A stretch of 23,448 bases of DNA from JBCCFW01 sp039029535. Its GTDB lineage: Bacteria > Acidobacteriota > JBCCFW01. The stretch lies in NCBI GenBank assembly GCA_039029535.1, contig JBCCFW010000120.1, positions 1 to 23,448 on the forward strand, written 5' to 3'. Shown one piece after another: positions 5,719 to 14,649 of this stretch; positions within the stretch are counted from its first letter, which is position 1, and the number at the start of each line of letters is the position of its first letter. The position numbers and the translations under genes are program-made. The notes below the pieces were generated by a model, which worked only from the letters and a program-made list of their open reading frames with translations, did no database searches and was not told the DNA's origin.

Positions 5719-8367
5719 GTGGCACCCAGAGATGGTCAGCCCGACCGCCCTCTTCGTCACGTCGACGACCTCGAGGAGGTCATCGAGGCGGAGCGGGCGC
5801 ACGTCGACGCACGTCGCAAGGCGCATCCTCCCCTCACCGGGGACGCCACGCCCGAGGCCCTGTGGGGCCTGGCCTTCTCCGGCGGTGGCGTGCGCTCGGC
5901 GACGTTCTGCCTCGGCGTTCTCCAGTCGCTCATCAAGCAGGGTCTCTTCCGACGCTTCGACTACCTCAGCACCGTGTCGGGTGGCGGCTACATCGGGAGC
6001 TGCCTGAGCTCTCTCCTCACTCGCGATCGCGACGGCCGCAAGAAGGACGTCGGCGTCGACGAGGCCAGCTCCCCCTTCGTCGGCCTGCACGAGGTCAAGC
6101 GCGACCTCCCCGCCGGCCAGACACGACTCTCTGTCCGCCACCAGCTTCATCATCTCCGGCGGCACGGTGAGTACCTCTCCATCCGCACCGACCTCTTCAG
6201 CCGCGATCTCCAGCGGGCGCTCGGCGTGGCGGTGTCGGGAGCCCTGCAGCACTTCATCCTCTTCTTCCTGCTGCTGGCCTTCATCGCCGGGCTCACCCAC
6301 GCCTACCTCTACCAGATCGATCCCGAGCGCGTGCTGCTGGGACGTCATCACGCCCCGCCCGTCGAGACGCAGCTCCTCGCGACCGACTCCGAAGGGCTCA
6401 CCGACCAGGTCCTGCTCTGGCTGAAGAGCTGGTATCACTCGGCCATCGCCGACCCGGTGAGCGATCTCTTCTCCCTCGAACGACTCGGTCTCCCACTCTC
6501 GTCGCCCGGCTTCCTCGCCGGGGAGCCCACCCGAGTCCTTCTCTGGCTCTCGGTCCTGGCCGGCCTGCTCTGGGTCGGCGGCGCCCTCTTCGTGCTCCGC
6601 CGGCTCAACCGCTGGAAGCTGCCTCAGCGTCACGTCCCCGCCGGAACGACGGCCCGCGACCATCTCGAGAGCCGCTTCGTCCTCACCTTCAATCTCCTCT
6701 CGATGCTCATGGGCATCGTCCTCCCGATGGCGGCCGCCCAGTGCCTGCGCGATGGCCCAAGCGGTCCCCGGCTCAGCAGCGGCGTCGCACTGCTCATGCC
6801 CTTCGCCTTCGCCATCGGAGGACGCGTCGCCACCTTGATCGTCCGGCTGGTCGAGTCTCGAGGAACCACCGACCGCAAGCTCCGCTCGCTCCTCGACAGC
6901 CTGCAAGGTGCCGCCGGTCTCGGGCTCGCGGCTTCCGTGCTCATGCCGGTGTTCTTCGTCGCCCTCATGGCCGTCCCGGACCTCGAGCTGGCCAAGCTCG
7001 TCGGGGCCGGCATCGTCCTCTACATCGGACGCCGCGAGCTCGCCGGCGATCATCGGACCGGCCTGTCGAGCAAGCTCCTCGGACCCGCGGTCTTCGGTGC
7101 CTCCGCCCTCCTCTTCTCCATTCTCTTCATCCAGCTCGCCCATCTCGAGGTCCGCCTCGACGCCGAGCCGCGCAGCTTCTACTTCATCGTCATCGCCGTG
7201 TCCTTCGGCGCGCTGTTCACCGTCGCCTGGGCCTTCGACGCCAACCGCGTCTCGCCGCACCGCTTCTACCGCGACCGCCTGACCGAGGCCTACCTCCGCA
7301 CGACCGCGACCGTGGACCGCCCGGCCGACGACGACCGTCAGGGCCAGCCGCTCATCATCCTCCGCGACGACGAGCACCTGCGGCTGTCCCAGCTCCACGA
7401 CGGCGACGCGCACGGTCCGTACCACCTCATCAACGGCGCGCTGAACCTCCAGGGCACCAAGGAGCTCAGTCGCAAGACGCAGAAGTCCGAGCACTTCCTC
7501 TTCTCCAAGCTCTACTGCGGCTCGCGGGTGACCGGTTACTCGCCGACCGCCAACTATCGCGGCGACCAGACCACTCTCGCCGAGGCGATGACCATCTCCG
7601 CCGCCGCTGCCGGCTCAGCCATGGGGCAGTCATCGAGCCTCACGCTCAGCTTCGTCGCCCTGCTCTTCAACGTCCGGCTCGGCACCTGGCTCGAGAACCC
7701 CTGGCTCGATCGCCACGGCCCCGGCGGGACGCGTCCGTCTCCGTGGACCTTCTGGCCGAAGTACCTCTGCCACGAGCTCTTCAACCAGACCACCGCCGCG
7801 AGTCGCTTGGTCAACGTCTCCGACGGCGGGCACAGCGGCGACAACCTCGGCCTGCTCCCCCTGCTCCAGCGTCGCTGTCAGGTCATCGGCGTGGTCGATG
7901 CCGAGGCCGACCCGGAGCACATCTTCGAGTCGCTGAGCAACGCCGTCCGCCTCGTCTACATCGAGGAGAACATCGAGGTGAAGATCAACCTCGGACCGAT
8001 CGTGCGTCAGGCCGAGGAAGGAAGCGACAAGCGTCAGGCCAGCCACGCGGTGGGCGACATCATTTACCCCGCCACCGCCACCCGACCGGCCTCGCGTGGA
8101 CGTCTCATTTACCTCAAGGCCTCGCTGAGCGAGGTGGAGCGCGAGGCCGAGTCGGAGCTCGCCTGGAAGATCCCGGCGGCGGTGAAGAACTACGCACGTC
8201 ACCACCCCGACTTCCCTCACCAGAGCACCGCCGACCAGTTCTTCGACGCGGCGCAGTGGGAGTCCTACCGTTCGCTGGGCACCCACGTCGGTCGGCAGGC
8301 GGCCCCCGAGCTCCAGCACGCGCTCACCGAGGGCCCGGAAGCCTTCCAGCCCGAGCTGCTCGACTGA
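5719..8367 (+). CDS. Patatin-like phospholipase with large polytopic membrane insertion
   Basis: An 882-residue patatin-family lipid acyl hydrolase. The oxyanion motif GGGVRSA is at 55-61, and the nucleophile motif is TVSGGGYIGS with Ser87. The Asp of the catalytic dyad is in VSDGG at about residue 702. Roughly eight hydrophobic segments lie between the two catalytic residues, at about 172-192 and then from about 270 to 510. An unassigned soluble stretch follows, including a DDEHLRLSQLHDG segment and a HFLFSKLYCGS segment. The last 180 residues are soluble. The GTG start follows an AGAGGAG ribosome binding site. It is transcribed away from the minus-strand operon and appears to be a single-gene unit. 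The activity is inferred from intact catalytic motifs; acting on membrane lipids from within the membrane is likely. Related long TM patatins exist but are poorly characterised. Confidence 0.87.
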   Translation: MAPRDGQPDRPLRHVDDLEEVIEAERAHVDARRKAHPPLTGDATPEALWGLAFSGGGVRSATFCLGVLQSLIKQGLFRRFDYLSTVSGGGYIGSCLSSLLTRDRDGRKKDVGVDEASSPFVGLHEVKRDLPAGQTRLSVRHQLHHLRRHGEYLSIRTDLFSRDLQRALGVAVSGALQHFILFFLLLAFIAGLTHAYLYQIDPERVLLGRHHAPPVETQLLATDSEGLTDQVLLWLKSWYHSAIADPVSDLFSLERLGLPLSSPGFLAGEPTRVLLWLSVLAGLLWVGGALFVLRRLNRWKLPQRHVPAGTTARDHLESRFVLTFNLLSMLMGIVLPMAAAQCLRDGPSGPRLSSGVALLMPFAFAIGGRVATLIVRLVESRGTTDRKLRSLLDSLQGAAGLGLAASVLMPVFFVALMAVPDLELAKLVGAGIVLYIGRRELAGDHRTGLSSKLLGPAVFGASALLFSILFIQLAHLEVRLDAEPRSFYFIVIAVSFGALFTVAWAFDANRVSPHRFYRDRLTEAYLRTTATVDRPADDDRQGQPLIILRDDEHLRLSQLHDGDAHGPYHLINGALNLQGTKELSRKTQKSEHFLFSKLYCGSRVTGYSPTANYRGDQTTLAEAMTISAAAAGSAMGQSSSLTLSFVALLFNVRLGTWLENPWLDRHGPGGTRPSPWTFWPKYLCHELFNQTTAASRLVNVSDGGHSGDNLGLLPLLQRRCQVIGVVDAEADPEHIFESLSNAVRLVYIEENIEVKINLGPIVRQAEEGSDKRQASHAVGDIIYPATATRPASRGRLIYLKASLSEVEREAESELAWKIPAAVKNYARHHPDFPHQSTADQFFDAAQWESYRSLGTHVGRQAAPELQHALTEGPEAFQPELLD

Positions 8368-8425
8368 CGCTGCTCCAGGACCATCCGAACCGGCCCTCCT
8401 GAGCCAGATCCACGCCCCGTCGAAC

Positions 8426-8455
8426 GGACGGCCGGCTGAACGTCCGGCTCCGTCC
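8426..8455 (+). terminator. GC-rich hairpin after patatin gene, no U tract
   Basis: Arms GGACGG/CCGTCC and CCGG/CCGG form a 10-bp stem with a 2-nt bulge and the 8-nt loop CTGAACGT. It lies 58 bp past the patatin stop. There is no T run after it, so it is at best a weak terminator or a pause/RNA-stability element. Confidence 0.35.
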
Positions 8456-8594
8456 GCAGGGGTCCCAGGGGGTACACTCTCCGCCGCGCGAGCCCGCCCG
8501 TCCCTGCCCTGGCCAGCTCGTTCGGGAGCCCCTTGCCAGTGTCCTGTCTCCGACCCTCCGCGAGCACTTCCGGTCTCTTCCGAGGCCCGCTGGC
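8456..8594 (+). promoter_or_regulatory. Putative -10 element and leader of the permease operon
   Basis: TACACT at 8473-8478 resembles a -10 box, and the same hexamer occurs before the gene at 19594. No convincing -35 is found 16-18 bp upstream. Transcription from here would give a leader of about 110 nt before the GTG at 8595. I looked for a purine-riboswitch core and did not see one. Confidence 0.3.
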
Positions 8595-10181
8595 GTGAGC
8601 CGCGGACGCTGGTTCGTGCGTGGCGACCTGGACGGCTTCTTCGGCCTGATGGTCGACAACCTCGTCCAGGTCCTGCTCATCGTCGCGCTCTGCCGCGGCC
8701 TGCTCCAGTTCCCCGACGCCCTCATCTTCGGACGCATCCTCCCGGGCGTCGCCGTCAGCCTCCTGGTCGGCAACCTCTACTACGCCTGGCAGGCGCGACG
8801 TCTCGCCGCCGCCACCGGCCGCGACGACATCACCGCCCTGCCCTACGGCATCAACACGCCGTCGGTCTTCGCCTTCGTCTTCCTGGTCATGCTCCCGGTG
8901 AAGCTGGCCGGCGGCGACCTCGACCCGGCCCTCAGCGCCGAGCGTGCCTGGCAGGCCGGGCTCGCCGCCTGCTTCCTCTCGGGTCTCATCGAAGCCCTCG
9001 GCGCCACCGTCGGACCGTGGATCCGGAGGAACTCGCCCCGCGCCGCCATGCTCGCCGCGCTCTCGGGCATCGCGCTCACGCTCATCTCGATGGACTTCGC
9101 GCTCCGGATCTTCCGTGAGCCGCTGGCCGGCCTCATCGGACTGGGCTTCGTGCTCGCCCACTACATGAGCCGCAAGGGCCTGCCGTTCGGCCTGCCCGCC
9201 GGCCTGCTCGCCGTGGTCATCGGCAGCCTCGCCGCCTGGGGCACGGGCCTGACGCCCCTCGACCTCCCCGCTTCGGCGAGCACCGGTCTCCAGCTCCCCA
9301 TCCCCTTGCTCGGCGACCTCATCGCCGGCTTCCAGGTGGAAGGCCTCGTCACCGCCGCGAGCGTGGTCCTCACCATGGGACTGCTCAACGTGCTCGGCAC
9401 CCTGCAAAACGTCGAGAGCGCGGAGGCCGCCGGCGACTCCTACCCGGTCGCCTCGACCATGGTCCTCAACGGTAGCGGCACGATGGCCGCCTCGATCTTC
9501 GGAAGCTGCTTCCCCACCACCGTCTACATCGGTCACCCCGGCTGGAAGGCGATGGGAGCTCGCAGCGGCTACTCCACCGCCAACGGCCTGTTCTGGGCAA
9601 TCGTCATCTTCGGTGGCTTGGCCATCCACCTTGCCCGCTGGATCCCCGTCGAGGCCGGCGCGGCCATCGTCGTGTGGATCTCGATCGTCATCACCTCCCA
9701 GGCCTTCCAGGCGACGCCGCGCTCCCACGCCCCGGCGGTGGCCCTCGGCTTCTTCCCGTCGCTGGCCGCCTGGGGAGTCTTCTCGGTGCTGGGCACCCTG
9801 CGTGCGGTCGAGGCCGACCTCGGTCCCGCGGGGCTCGCCAAGGTCGACGCCCTCTCGGGGATGGCTCTCCTCGGTGGCCTGCACCTCTGGTCGGGCTTCC
9901 TCTTCACCGCCACCCTCTGGGCCGGCATGGGCGTGCATCTCATCGAACGGAAGTTCAAGGCGGCAGCCATCTGGGCGACGCTCTGTGCCGTCTTCTCGGC
10001 GATCGGCCTCATTCACGGCGTCGAGCTCACGCCCTTCGGTCCCGTCGAGAAGCTCGGCTTCGGAGCCGCCGGCTGGGCCATCCCGAGCTGCTATCTCGTC
10101 ATCGCGCTGCTGTTCCTCGTTCAGGAGCACCACGGCGGCGATGACGACGCGAACGCCGAGCCGGCGGGGAGCACGAGCTGA
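8595..10181 (+). CDS. NCS2-type (xanthine/uracil/adenine) permease family membrane protein
   Basis: A 528-residue polytopic transporter with about 12-14 hydrophobic segments across its length. The opening GDLDGFFGLMVDNLVQVLL leads straight into TM1, as in the AzgA-like branch of NCS2 nucleobase permeases. ALPYGINTPSVFAF (TM3 region) and the NGSGTMAASIFGSCFPTTVYIGH stretch correspond to the conserved substrate-site half-helices. The start is GTG; no strong ribosome binding site is seen, only a CCGAGG 10 nt upstream. The C-terminal tail is short and acidic. The stop codon shares one base with the ATG of the next gene (TGATG), so the permease and amidotransferase are co-translated. I infer proton-coupled nucleobase uptake; the exact substrate is open, and other NCS2/SulP-like solutes are possible. 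Confidence 0.82.
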   Translation: MSRGRWFVRGDLDGFFGLMVDNLVQVLLIVALCRGLLQFPDALIFGRILPGVAVSLLVGNLYYAWQARRLAAATGRDDITALPYGINTPSVFAFVFLVMLPVKLAGGDLDPALSAERAWQAGLAACFLSGLIEALGATVGPWIRRNSPRAAMLAALSGIALTLISMDFALRIFREPLAGLIGLGFVLAHYMSRKGLPFGLPAGLLAVVIGSLAAWGTGLTPLDLPASASTGLQLPIPLLGDLIAGFQVEGLVTAASVVLTMGLLNVLGTLQNVESAEAAGDSYPVASTMVLNGSGTMAASIFGSCFPTTVYIGHPGWKAMGARSGYSTANGLFWAIVIFGGLAIHLARWIPVEAGAAIVVWISIVITSQAFQATPRSHAPAVALGFFPSLAAWGVFSVLGTLRAVEADLGPAGLAKVDALSGMALLGGLHLWSGFLFTATLWAGMGVHLIERKFKAAAIWATLCAVFSAIGLIHGVELTPFGPVEKLGFGAAGWAIPSCYLVIALLFLVQEHHGGDDDANAEPAGSTS

Positions 10182-12103
10182 TGTGCGGCATCGCGGGCAT
10201 CGTGTCGGAGCGACTGGCGGGCGAGCAGCGGCTCGAGCCCTTGCTCGCGGGCATGAACGACCTCATGCAACACCGCGGTCCCGACCAGGACGGCGTGGTG
10301 ACGCACGGCGCGGCCGGTCTCGCGACGGTGCGCTTGGCCGTCATCGATCCGCGGGAGCACCCCTACCCGATGACCTCCGCCGACGGTCGTCACGTGCTCA
10401 CCTACAACGGCGAGATCTACAACTACCGCGCCCTGCGCAGCGAGCTCGAAGGCCAGGGCGTCACCTTCCGCACCGACACCGACACGGAGGTCCTGCTCGC
10501 CGCCTACAAGACCTGGGGGGAGGCCTGCCTCTCCCGGCTCGATGGCTTCTTCGCCTTCGTCATCCTCGATCGCGAGACCGGTGAGCTCTTCGGCGCCCGC
10601 GATCGCATCGGACAGAAGCCGTTCTTCTACACCGACCGACCCGGGCTGTTCGCGTTCGCTTCGTTCCTCCCCTGCCTCCAGGCCCTGCCCGGCGTCGCCG
10701 AGGAGCTCGACCACCGCGCCATCCTCGACGTGGTCGAGCTCGGCTACGTGCTCAACCCCAAGACGCCCTACGCCGACGTCTCCCAGCTCCCGCCCGCCCA
10801 CGCCTTCCGCTACCGCGACGGTCGCTTCGAGAGCTTCCGGTACTGGGACCTGAAAGAGGCCTTCCTCGAAGGCCACGAGCTCGGTCGGATGGCCGTCCCC
10901 CGACTCGTCGAGGAGCTCGACGACCACATCCGCAGCGCGGTGGTCGCGCGCCTCCGCTCCGACGTGCCGCTCGGCGCGCTGGTGTCCGGCGGGCTCGACA
11001 CGTCCATCGTCGTCCACCACATGGGCGAGGCCCTCGGCGGCGACGCGATCCGCTCCTACTCCATCGGCTTCGAGGACTCGGGTTACGACGAGACCTCCCA
11101 CGCCAAGCGGATCGCCGCCCACGTGGGCACCAAGCATCACGTGCAGATGATGAAGATGGAGGACCCGAGCCGGATCCAGTCCGCGCTCTGGGGGCTGGGT
11201 GAGCCCCTCGCCGACTCCTCCGTCCTGCCGACCTTCCTGCTGTGCGAGACCGCCCGCAAGGACGTCACCGTCGCGCTCTCGGGCGACGGGGCCGACGAGC
11301 TGTTCTGCGGCTACGAGACCTTCCGTGCCGACGCCGTCCGCGCCCTGCTCTGCCGCCTGCCGCGCTGGCCGGTGGCGATGGGTCTCAAGACGGCGGCCAA
11401 GCTCCTCCCCTACAGCTACGGCAAGGTCTCCCTCGGCTACAAGGTGCGTCGCTTCCTCTCGGGCTACGAGCTCCCGGAAGCCGAAGCCCACTATCACTGG
11501 CGGGCCCTAATGACGCGCGCCGGCGCGTTGCGAGCGTTCCTGCCCGACGCTCGCGACGGCATCGCCGAGTACGAGCCGGTCGAGCGCTTCCGTCAGCTCG
11601 ACGCCGAGGTCGCCGGTCTCGACCTCGCCAACCGCTGCAGCTACGTCGACCTCATGACCTACCTGCCCGACGACATCCTCGTGAAGGTCGACCGGGCGTC
11701 GATGGCGGTCTCGCTCGAGGCGCGCTCGCCCTTCCTCTGCCACCGCGTGGTGGAGACCGCCGCGAAGCTGCCGGGCAACATGAAGATCCGCGGACGGATG
11801 ACCAAGCTCTTCCTCCGCTGGAACTACGCGAAGGCCCTGCCGAGCTCGACCCTGCATCGCCCCAAGCAGGGCTTCTCGCCCCCCGCCGCGAGCTGGCTGG
11901 TCGGCCCGCTGGCCGAGACCTTCCAGGACCTGGTCACCAAGGACCGGATGGCCTCGCTCGGTCTCGATGCCACCGAGGTGCAGCGGCTCTACACCGAGCT
12001 CAAGGAGCACCGGGGCGATCACGCCTACAAGCTCTGGGGCCTGCTCACCCTCGCCGCCTGGCACGAGCTGCGCAGCCGCACCCGAGCTCCCGTCACGGTC
12101 TAG
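10181..12103 (+). CDS. asnB: Asparagine synthase (glutamine-hydrolysing) family protein
   Basis: A 640-residue AsnB-family protein. It starts with MCGIAG, so Cys2 becomes the N-terminal nucleophile of the class II glutaminase domain (about 1-210; HRGPDQDG, YNGEIYN, TDTDTEVLL). The synthetase domain (about 235-620) has the pyrophosphate loop VSGGLDTS at 268-275 and SGDGADELFCGYE at 367-379. Glutamine is split to give ammonia, which amidates an adenylated carboxylate, classically aspartate. The length and domain order match the 600-650-residue bacterial group, some of whose members modify cell-surface or secondary metabolites in place of free aspartate. It overlaps the permease gene by one base. 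The catalytic residues look intact. Confidence 0.93.
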   Translation: MCGIAGIVSERLAGEQRLEPLLAGMNDLMQHRGPDQDGVVTHGAAGLATVRLAVIDPREHPYPMTSADGRHVLTYNGEIYNYRALRSELEGQGVTFRTDTDTEVLLAAYKTWGEACLSRLDGFFAFVILDRETGELFGARDRIGQKPFFYTDRPGLFAFASFLPCLQALPGVAEELDHRAILDVVELGYVLNPKTPYADVSQLPPAHAFRYRDGRFESFRYWDLKEAFLEGHELGRMAVPRLVEELDDHIRSAVVARLRSDVPLGALVSGGLDTSIVVHHMGEALGGDAIRSYSIGFEDSGYDETSHAKRIAAHVGTKHHVQMMKMEDPSRIQSALWGLGEPLADSSVLPTFLLCETARKDVTVALSGDGADELFCGYETFRADAVRALLCRLPRWPVAMGLKTAAKLLPYSYGKVSLGYKVRRFLSGYELPEAEAHYHWRALMTRAGALRAFLPDARDGIAEYEPVERFRQLDAEVAGLDLANRCSYVDLMTYLPDDILVKVDRASMAVSLEARSPFLCHRVVETAAKLPGNMKIRGRMTKLFLRWNYAKALPSSTLHRPKQGFSPPAASWLVGPLAETFQDLVTKDRMASLGLDATEVQRLYTELKEHRGDHAYKLWGLLTLAAWHELRSRTRAPVTV

Positions 12104-12130
12104 TCCGGACGCCCCCGTTCGCCTACTGGC

Positions 12131-13345
12131 ATGCCTCGGAAGACTGCTCCCCCGATCGTCCCCGTCGAGACCGCTCGACGCCTGCTCCTGCGTGGCGCCG
12201 GGCTCCTCGACGACCCCGACCGACGCGCCGGCCCCGCCGCCCTCCGCAAGGAGATCCAACGGCTCGGCTTCGTGCAGGTCGACTCGATCCGGGTGGTGGA
12301 ACGGGCGCACCATCACCTGCTCTGGACCCGCCTGACCGGCTACCGCACGGAGCACCTGCGCGAGCTCGTCGAGAAGCGTCATCAGCTCTTCGAGCACTGG
12401 ACTCACGACGCCTCGATCCTTCCCGTCGAGCAGCTCGGTTGGTGGCGTCATCGCTTCCGCGCCTACGCCAAGCGTCGTGTTCGCGACGGCTGGTGGAAGG
12501 AGATGCTCGGTCCCCGTCCCCGCAAGCTCCTGCGCGACGTGCTCGCTCGCATCGAGACCGAGGGCCCCCTGTCGGTCAGCGACTTCGAGCGCGAGAAGGG
12601 CGAGCCGGGCTCCTGGTGGGCCTGGCAACCGGCCAAGGCCGCGCTCGAGTACCTCTGGCGCTGCGGCGAGCTCACCGTGGTCGCCCGAGGCGGCAACTTC
12701 CAGAAAATCTACGACCTCACCACGCGCGTGCATCCGACCCTCGACGACGAGCCGCTGCCCCGACGCAGTCGCTTCGTCGCGTGGTCTTGTGAGGAGGCCC
12801 TGTCACGGCTGGGCGTCGCGACGCCCACCGAGCTCGGTCACTTCTGGGGCGGGCTCGAGCTGGCCGAGGCCCGGGCCTGGGCGAAGACCGCCGTCCGCAA
12901 GAAGGACGCGGTGGCCGTCGAGGTCGAGACCGTGCGCGGTGAGCGCAAGCCCGCGCTGGCGCATCCCGACTGGGAGAGCCGCGCCGACACGACAGGCGAT
13001 CCGCCGAGCAGCGGTCGGTTGCTCTCGCCCTTCGATCCGGTCCTCCGCGATCGAGCACGGGCCGAACGCTTGTTCGGCTTCGACTACCGCTTCGAAGCCT
13101 TCGTGCCGAAGACCAAGCGCCGCTTCGGCTACTACGTCCTGCCGCTCCTCGTGGGCGAGCGCTTCCGCGGTCGCGTGGACGCGAAGCTCCATCGCGACGA
13201 AGGCGTCCTCCGGCTGCGGGGCCCCTGGTGGGAGACGCCACCGACGAAGGCCGACGAGCGAGCGCTGGCCGCCGCGGCCGAGCGCTTCCGGCGTCAGCTC
13301 GGGGCCGAGCGCTGGGAGCTCGTCGACGTCTCCCGGGAGGCCTGA
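12131..13345 (+). CDS. Winged-helix DNA glycosylase, YcaQ/AlkX-like (HTH_42)
   Basis: A 404-residue member of the HTH_42/AlkZ-YcaQ family. These enzymes remove bulky alkyl lesions, and YcaQ unhooks interstrand cross-links. GFVQVDSIRVVERAHHH at 46-62 contains the catalytic QxD motif (Gln49, Asp51) of the YcaQ branch; AlkZ has QxQ. LFEHWTHDASILP at 87-99 and the LLSPFDPVLRDR and FEAFVPKTKRRFGYYVLP stretches are further family signatures. Tandem winged-helix folds are expected through the body of the protein. The gene starts 27 bp after asnB, with no obvious Shine-Dalgarno sequence. It sits between a metabolic pair and a lipoprotein, so the context gives no hint of a natural-product self-resistance cluster. 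Confidence 0.88.
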   Translation: MPRKTAPPIVPVETARRLLLRGAGLLDDPDRRAGPAALRKEIQRLGFVQVDSIRVVERAHHHLLWTRLTGYRTEHLRELVEKRHQLFEHWTHDASILPVEQLGWWRHRFRAYAKRRVRDGWWKEMLGPRPRKLLRDVLARIETEGPLSVSDFEREKGEPGSWWAWQPAKAALEYLWRCGELTVVARGGNFQKIYDLTTRVHPTLDDEPLPRRSRFVAWSCEEALSRLGVATPTELGHFWGGLELAEARAWAKTAVRKKDAVAVEVETVRGERKPALAHPDWESRADTTGDPPSSGRLLSPFDPVLRDRARAERLFGFDYRFEAFVPKTKRRFGYYVLPLLVGERFRGRVDAKLHRDEGVLRLRGPWWETPPTKADERALAAAAERFRRQLGAERWELVDVSREA

Positions 13346-13390
13346 GAGCGGGGATTGGCGCGAACGCCCGAGGCCTGAGAGGCTTGCCAC

Positions 13391-13831
13391 ATGACGAAGC
13401 ACCTCCGCCCGGCTCTCGCCCTCGTCCTGCTGACCGGCCTCGTCGCCTGCGGGCGTCTCGGAGGCCCCGTCGACGACAAGGTCACGTGGCTCAGCCTCGA
13501 AGAGGGTCGAGCCGAGGCCACGAGCTACCAGGCCGGCAAGCCCCTGCTCTACGACTTCACCGCTGGCTGGTGCCCGCCCTGTCGGCAGATGTCGAAGGAG
13601 GTCTTCGCCGACCAGGCCTCGGCGGACTTCATCAACGAGAACTTCATCCCCATCAAGCTCCTCGACGAGAAGGCGGGACGCGCCGAGCGTGAGCTGGCGC
13701 GCGAGATGAAGATCCAGAGCTACCCGACGCTGGTCGTCGTCCGCTCCGACGGCTACGTCATCCGACGCGTCGGCTACGCGGGGCGTGACGCGACGATGGA
13801 CTTCCTCCGTCGCTCGCTCGGCGAGAGCTGA
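13391..13831 (+). CDS. Thioredoxin-fold lipoprotein
   Basis: A 146-residue predicted lipoprotein. The signal peptide (1-19) ends in LVAC, with Cys20 as lipidation site. The mature part is a thioredoxin fold: LLYDFTAGWCPPCRQM with redox Cys61 and Cys64, then SYPTLVV with the cis-Pro at 112. The WCPPC centre and compact size resemble DsbD C-terminal or TlpA-like reductases that keep cysteines reduced or deliver electrons in the periplasm. A GAGAGG ribosome binding site precedes the ATG. It lies 45 bp after the glycosylase gene and 20 bp from a convergent methyltransferase gene. No partner transmembrane electron carrier is in the window. Confidence 0.9.
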   Translation: MTKHLRPALALVLLTGLVACGRLGGPVDDKVTWLSLEEGRAEATSYQAGKPLLYDFTAGWCPPCRQMSKEVFADQASADFINENFIPIKLLDEKAGRAERELAREMKIQSYPTLVVVRSDGYVIRRVGYAGRDATMDFLRRSLGES

Positions 13832-13851
13832 AGACCACCGACGCCCCGTCG

Positions 13852-14649
13852 TCAGCTCAGCCGCAGCTCGTGCCAGGTGAGCGGCCGTCCCTCGAGGTCT
13901 GCCGAGAGCGGCAACGGCCAACGTTCTCGCGAGTTGCCATCGAAGGCATGTCCCTGACTGAAGGGTGAGTCGGCGAGCAGGCTGCACCAGCCCACCCAGT
14001 CCCAGATGCGGTGCTGCTCCTCGCACTCGACCTCGAAGCCCTCGCGCTCCCCGTCGAGGAAGCGGAAGCGCATGACCGTGGTCTCGAGCTGCGTGCCGGC
14101 ATCGTAGCCTCGACCGAAGACCTCGCAGCGCAGGGTCCCGTGCTCGGTGGCCGTGTTCCAGCCGGTGTTCGGTCCGACCTCACGCGGCTGGCGACCGGCC
14201 AGCGTGTCGAGGTCGAGCTGAACGAGATACGGCGCTCCCTCCTTCAAGACCTCGGCGACGATCTCGAGATGACGTCGCGCCTCGGCCTCGGTGCTCAGGT
14301 GGGCGAAGGTGTTGATGGGCATGAGGGCCGCATCGAAGGGACCGCCGAGCTGACGACCCGGACGACTCGCCAGGTCGCAGCGCACGAGCCGTGGCTCGGG
14401 CTGACCGGCGGCGCGGAAGCGATCGAAGGCCCGCTCGAGCATGGTGGTCGCCCCGTCGTAGCCGGCCACCCGGAAGCCTGCCTCGGCCAACGGGAGCAGC
14501 AAGCGGCCGGAGCCACAGGCCGGCTCGACGACGTGACGACGCTCCGGCCCCAGCCGCGACTTCAGCCAGGCGATCTCCTCGCTCAGGTCCCAGGAGAAGG
14601 CGAGGTCGTAGAGCTCGGCCGTGGATGGGTCGTGGTGCAGGTCGGGCAT
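13852..14649 (-). CDS. Class I SAM-dependent methyltransferase
   Basis: A 265-residue predicted methyltransferase. Motif I is VVEPACGSGRLLLPLA (40-55), followed by VAGYDGA, with the acidic ribose-binding Asp at 65, and RCDLAS (90-95) for motif II/III. FDAALMPINTFAHL (105-118) fits the motif IV strand. The C-terminal half (about 150-260) is a beta-rich segment seen in small-molecule methyltransferases that belong to the Methyltransf_25 group. I chose the ATG at 14649, which has GGAG eight nt upstream. The in-frame start at 14715 would leave only 17 bp to the divergent gene. The substrate is unknown. It is transcribed opposite to its neighbours and is probably monocistronic. Confidence 0.85.
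   Translation of the reverse strand: MPDLHHDPSTAELYDLAFSWDLSEEIAWLKSRLGPERRHVVEPACGSGRLLLPLAEAGFRVAGYDGATTMLERAFDRFRAAGQPEPRLVRCDLASRPGRQLGGPFDAALMPINTFAHLSTEAEARRHLEIVAEVLKEGAPYLVQLDLDTLAGRQPREVGPNTGWNTATEHGTLRCEVFGRGYDAGTQLETTVMRFRFLDGEREGFEVECEEQHRIWDWVGWCSLLADSPFSQGHAFDGNSRERWPLPLSADLEGRPLTWHELRLS

Noticed and set aside
4307..6007. A 566-codon plus-strand open frame opposite the DUF2262 gene and into the patatin gene
   Set aside because: Out-of-frame composition (Ser/Arg/Pro-rich) and it covers a divergent promoter region; the minus-strand genes have overlapping starts and stops and domain matches.
5689..7494. A 601-codon open frame on the minus strand opposite the patatin gene
   Set aside because: It is rich in Glu/Gly/Val/Asp with no domain, and lies antisense to a gene with clear patatin motifs. 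High third-position GC of the real gene removes stop codons on the other strand.
8479..8594. Possible purine riboswitch before the nucleobase permease
   Set aside because: The conserved three-way junction core was not found in the leader; only a short GCTC/GAGC stem is visible.
8265..10133. A 622-codon minus-strand open frame opposite the permease
   Set aside because: Low-complexity Glu/Gly/Arg/Asp sequence without a recognisable fold; it spans the antisense of a well-supported permease and two intergenic ends.
11242..12792. A 516-codon plus-strand open frame across asnB and the glycosylase gene
   Set aside because: Arg/Pro/Ala-rich out-of-frame translation that crosses two genes with clear motifs in other frames.
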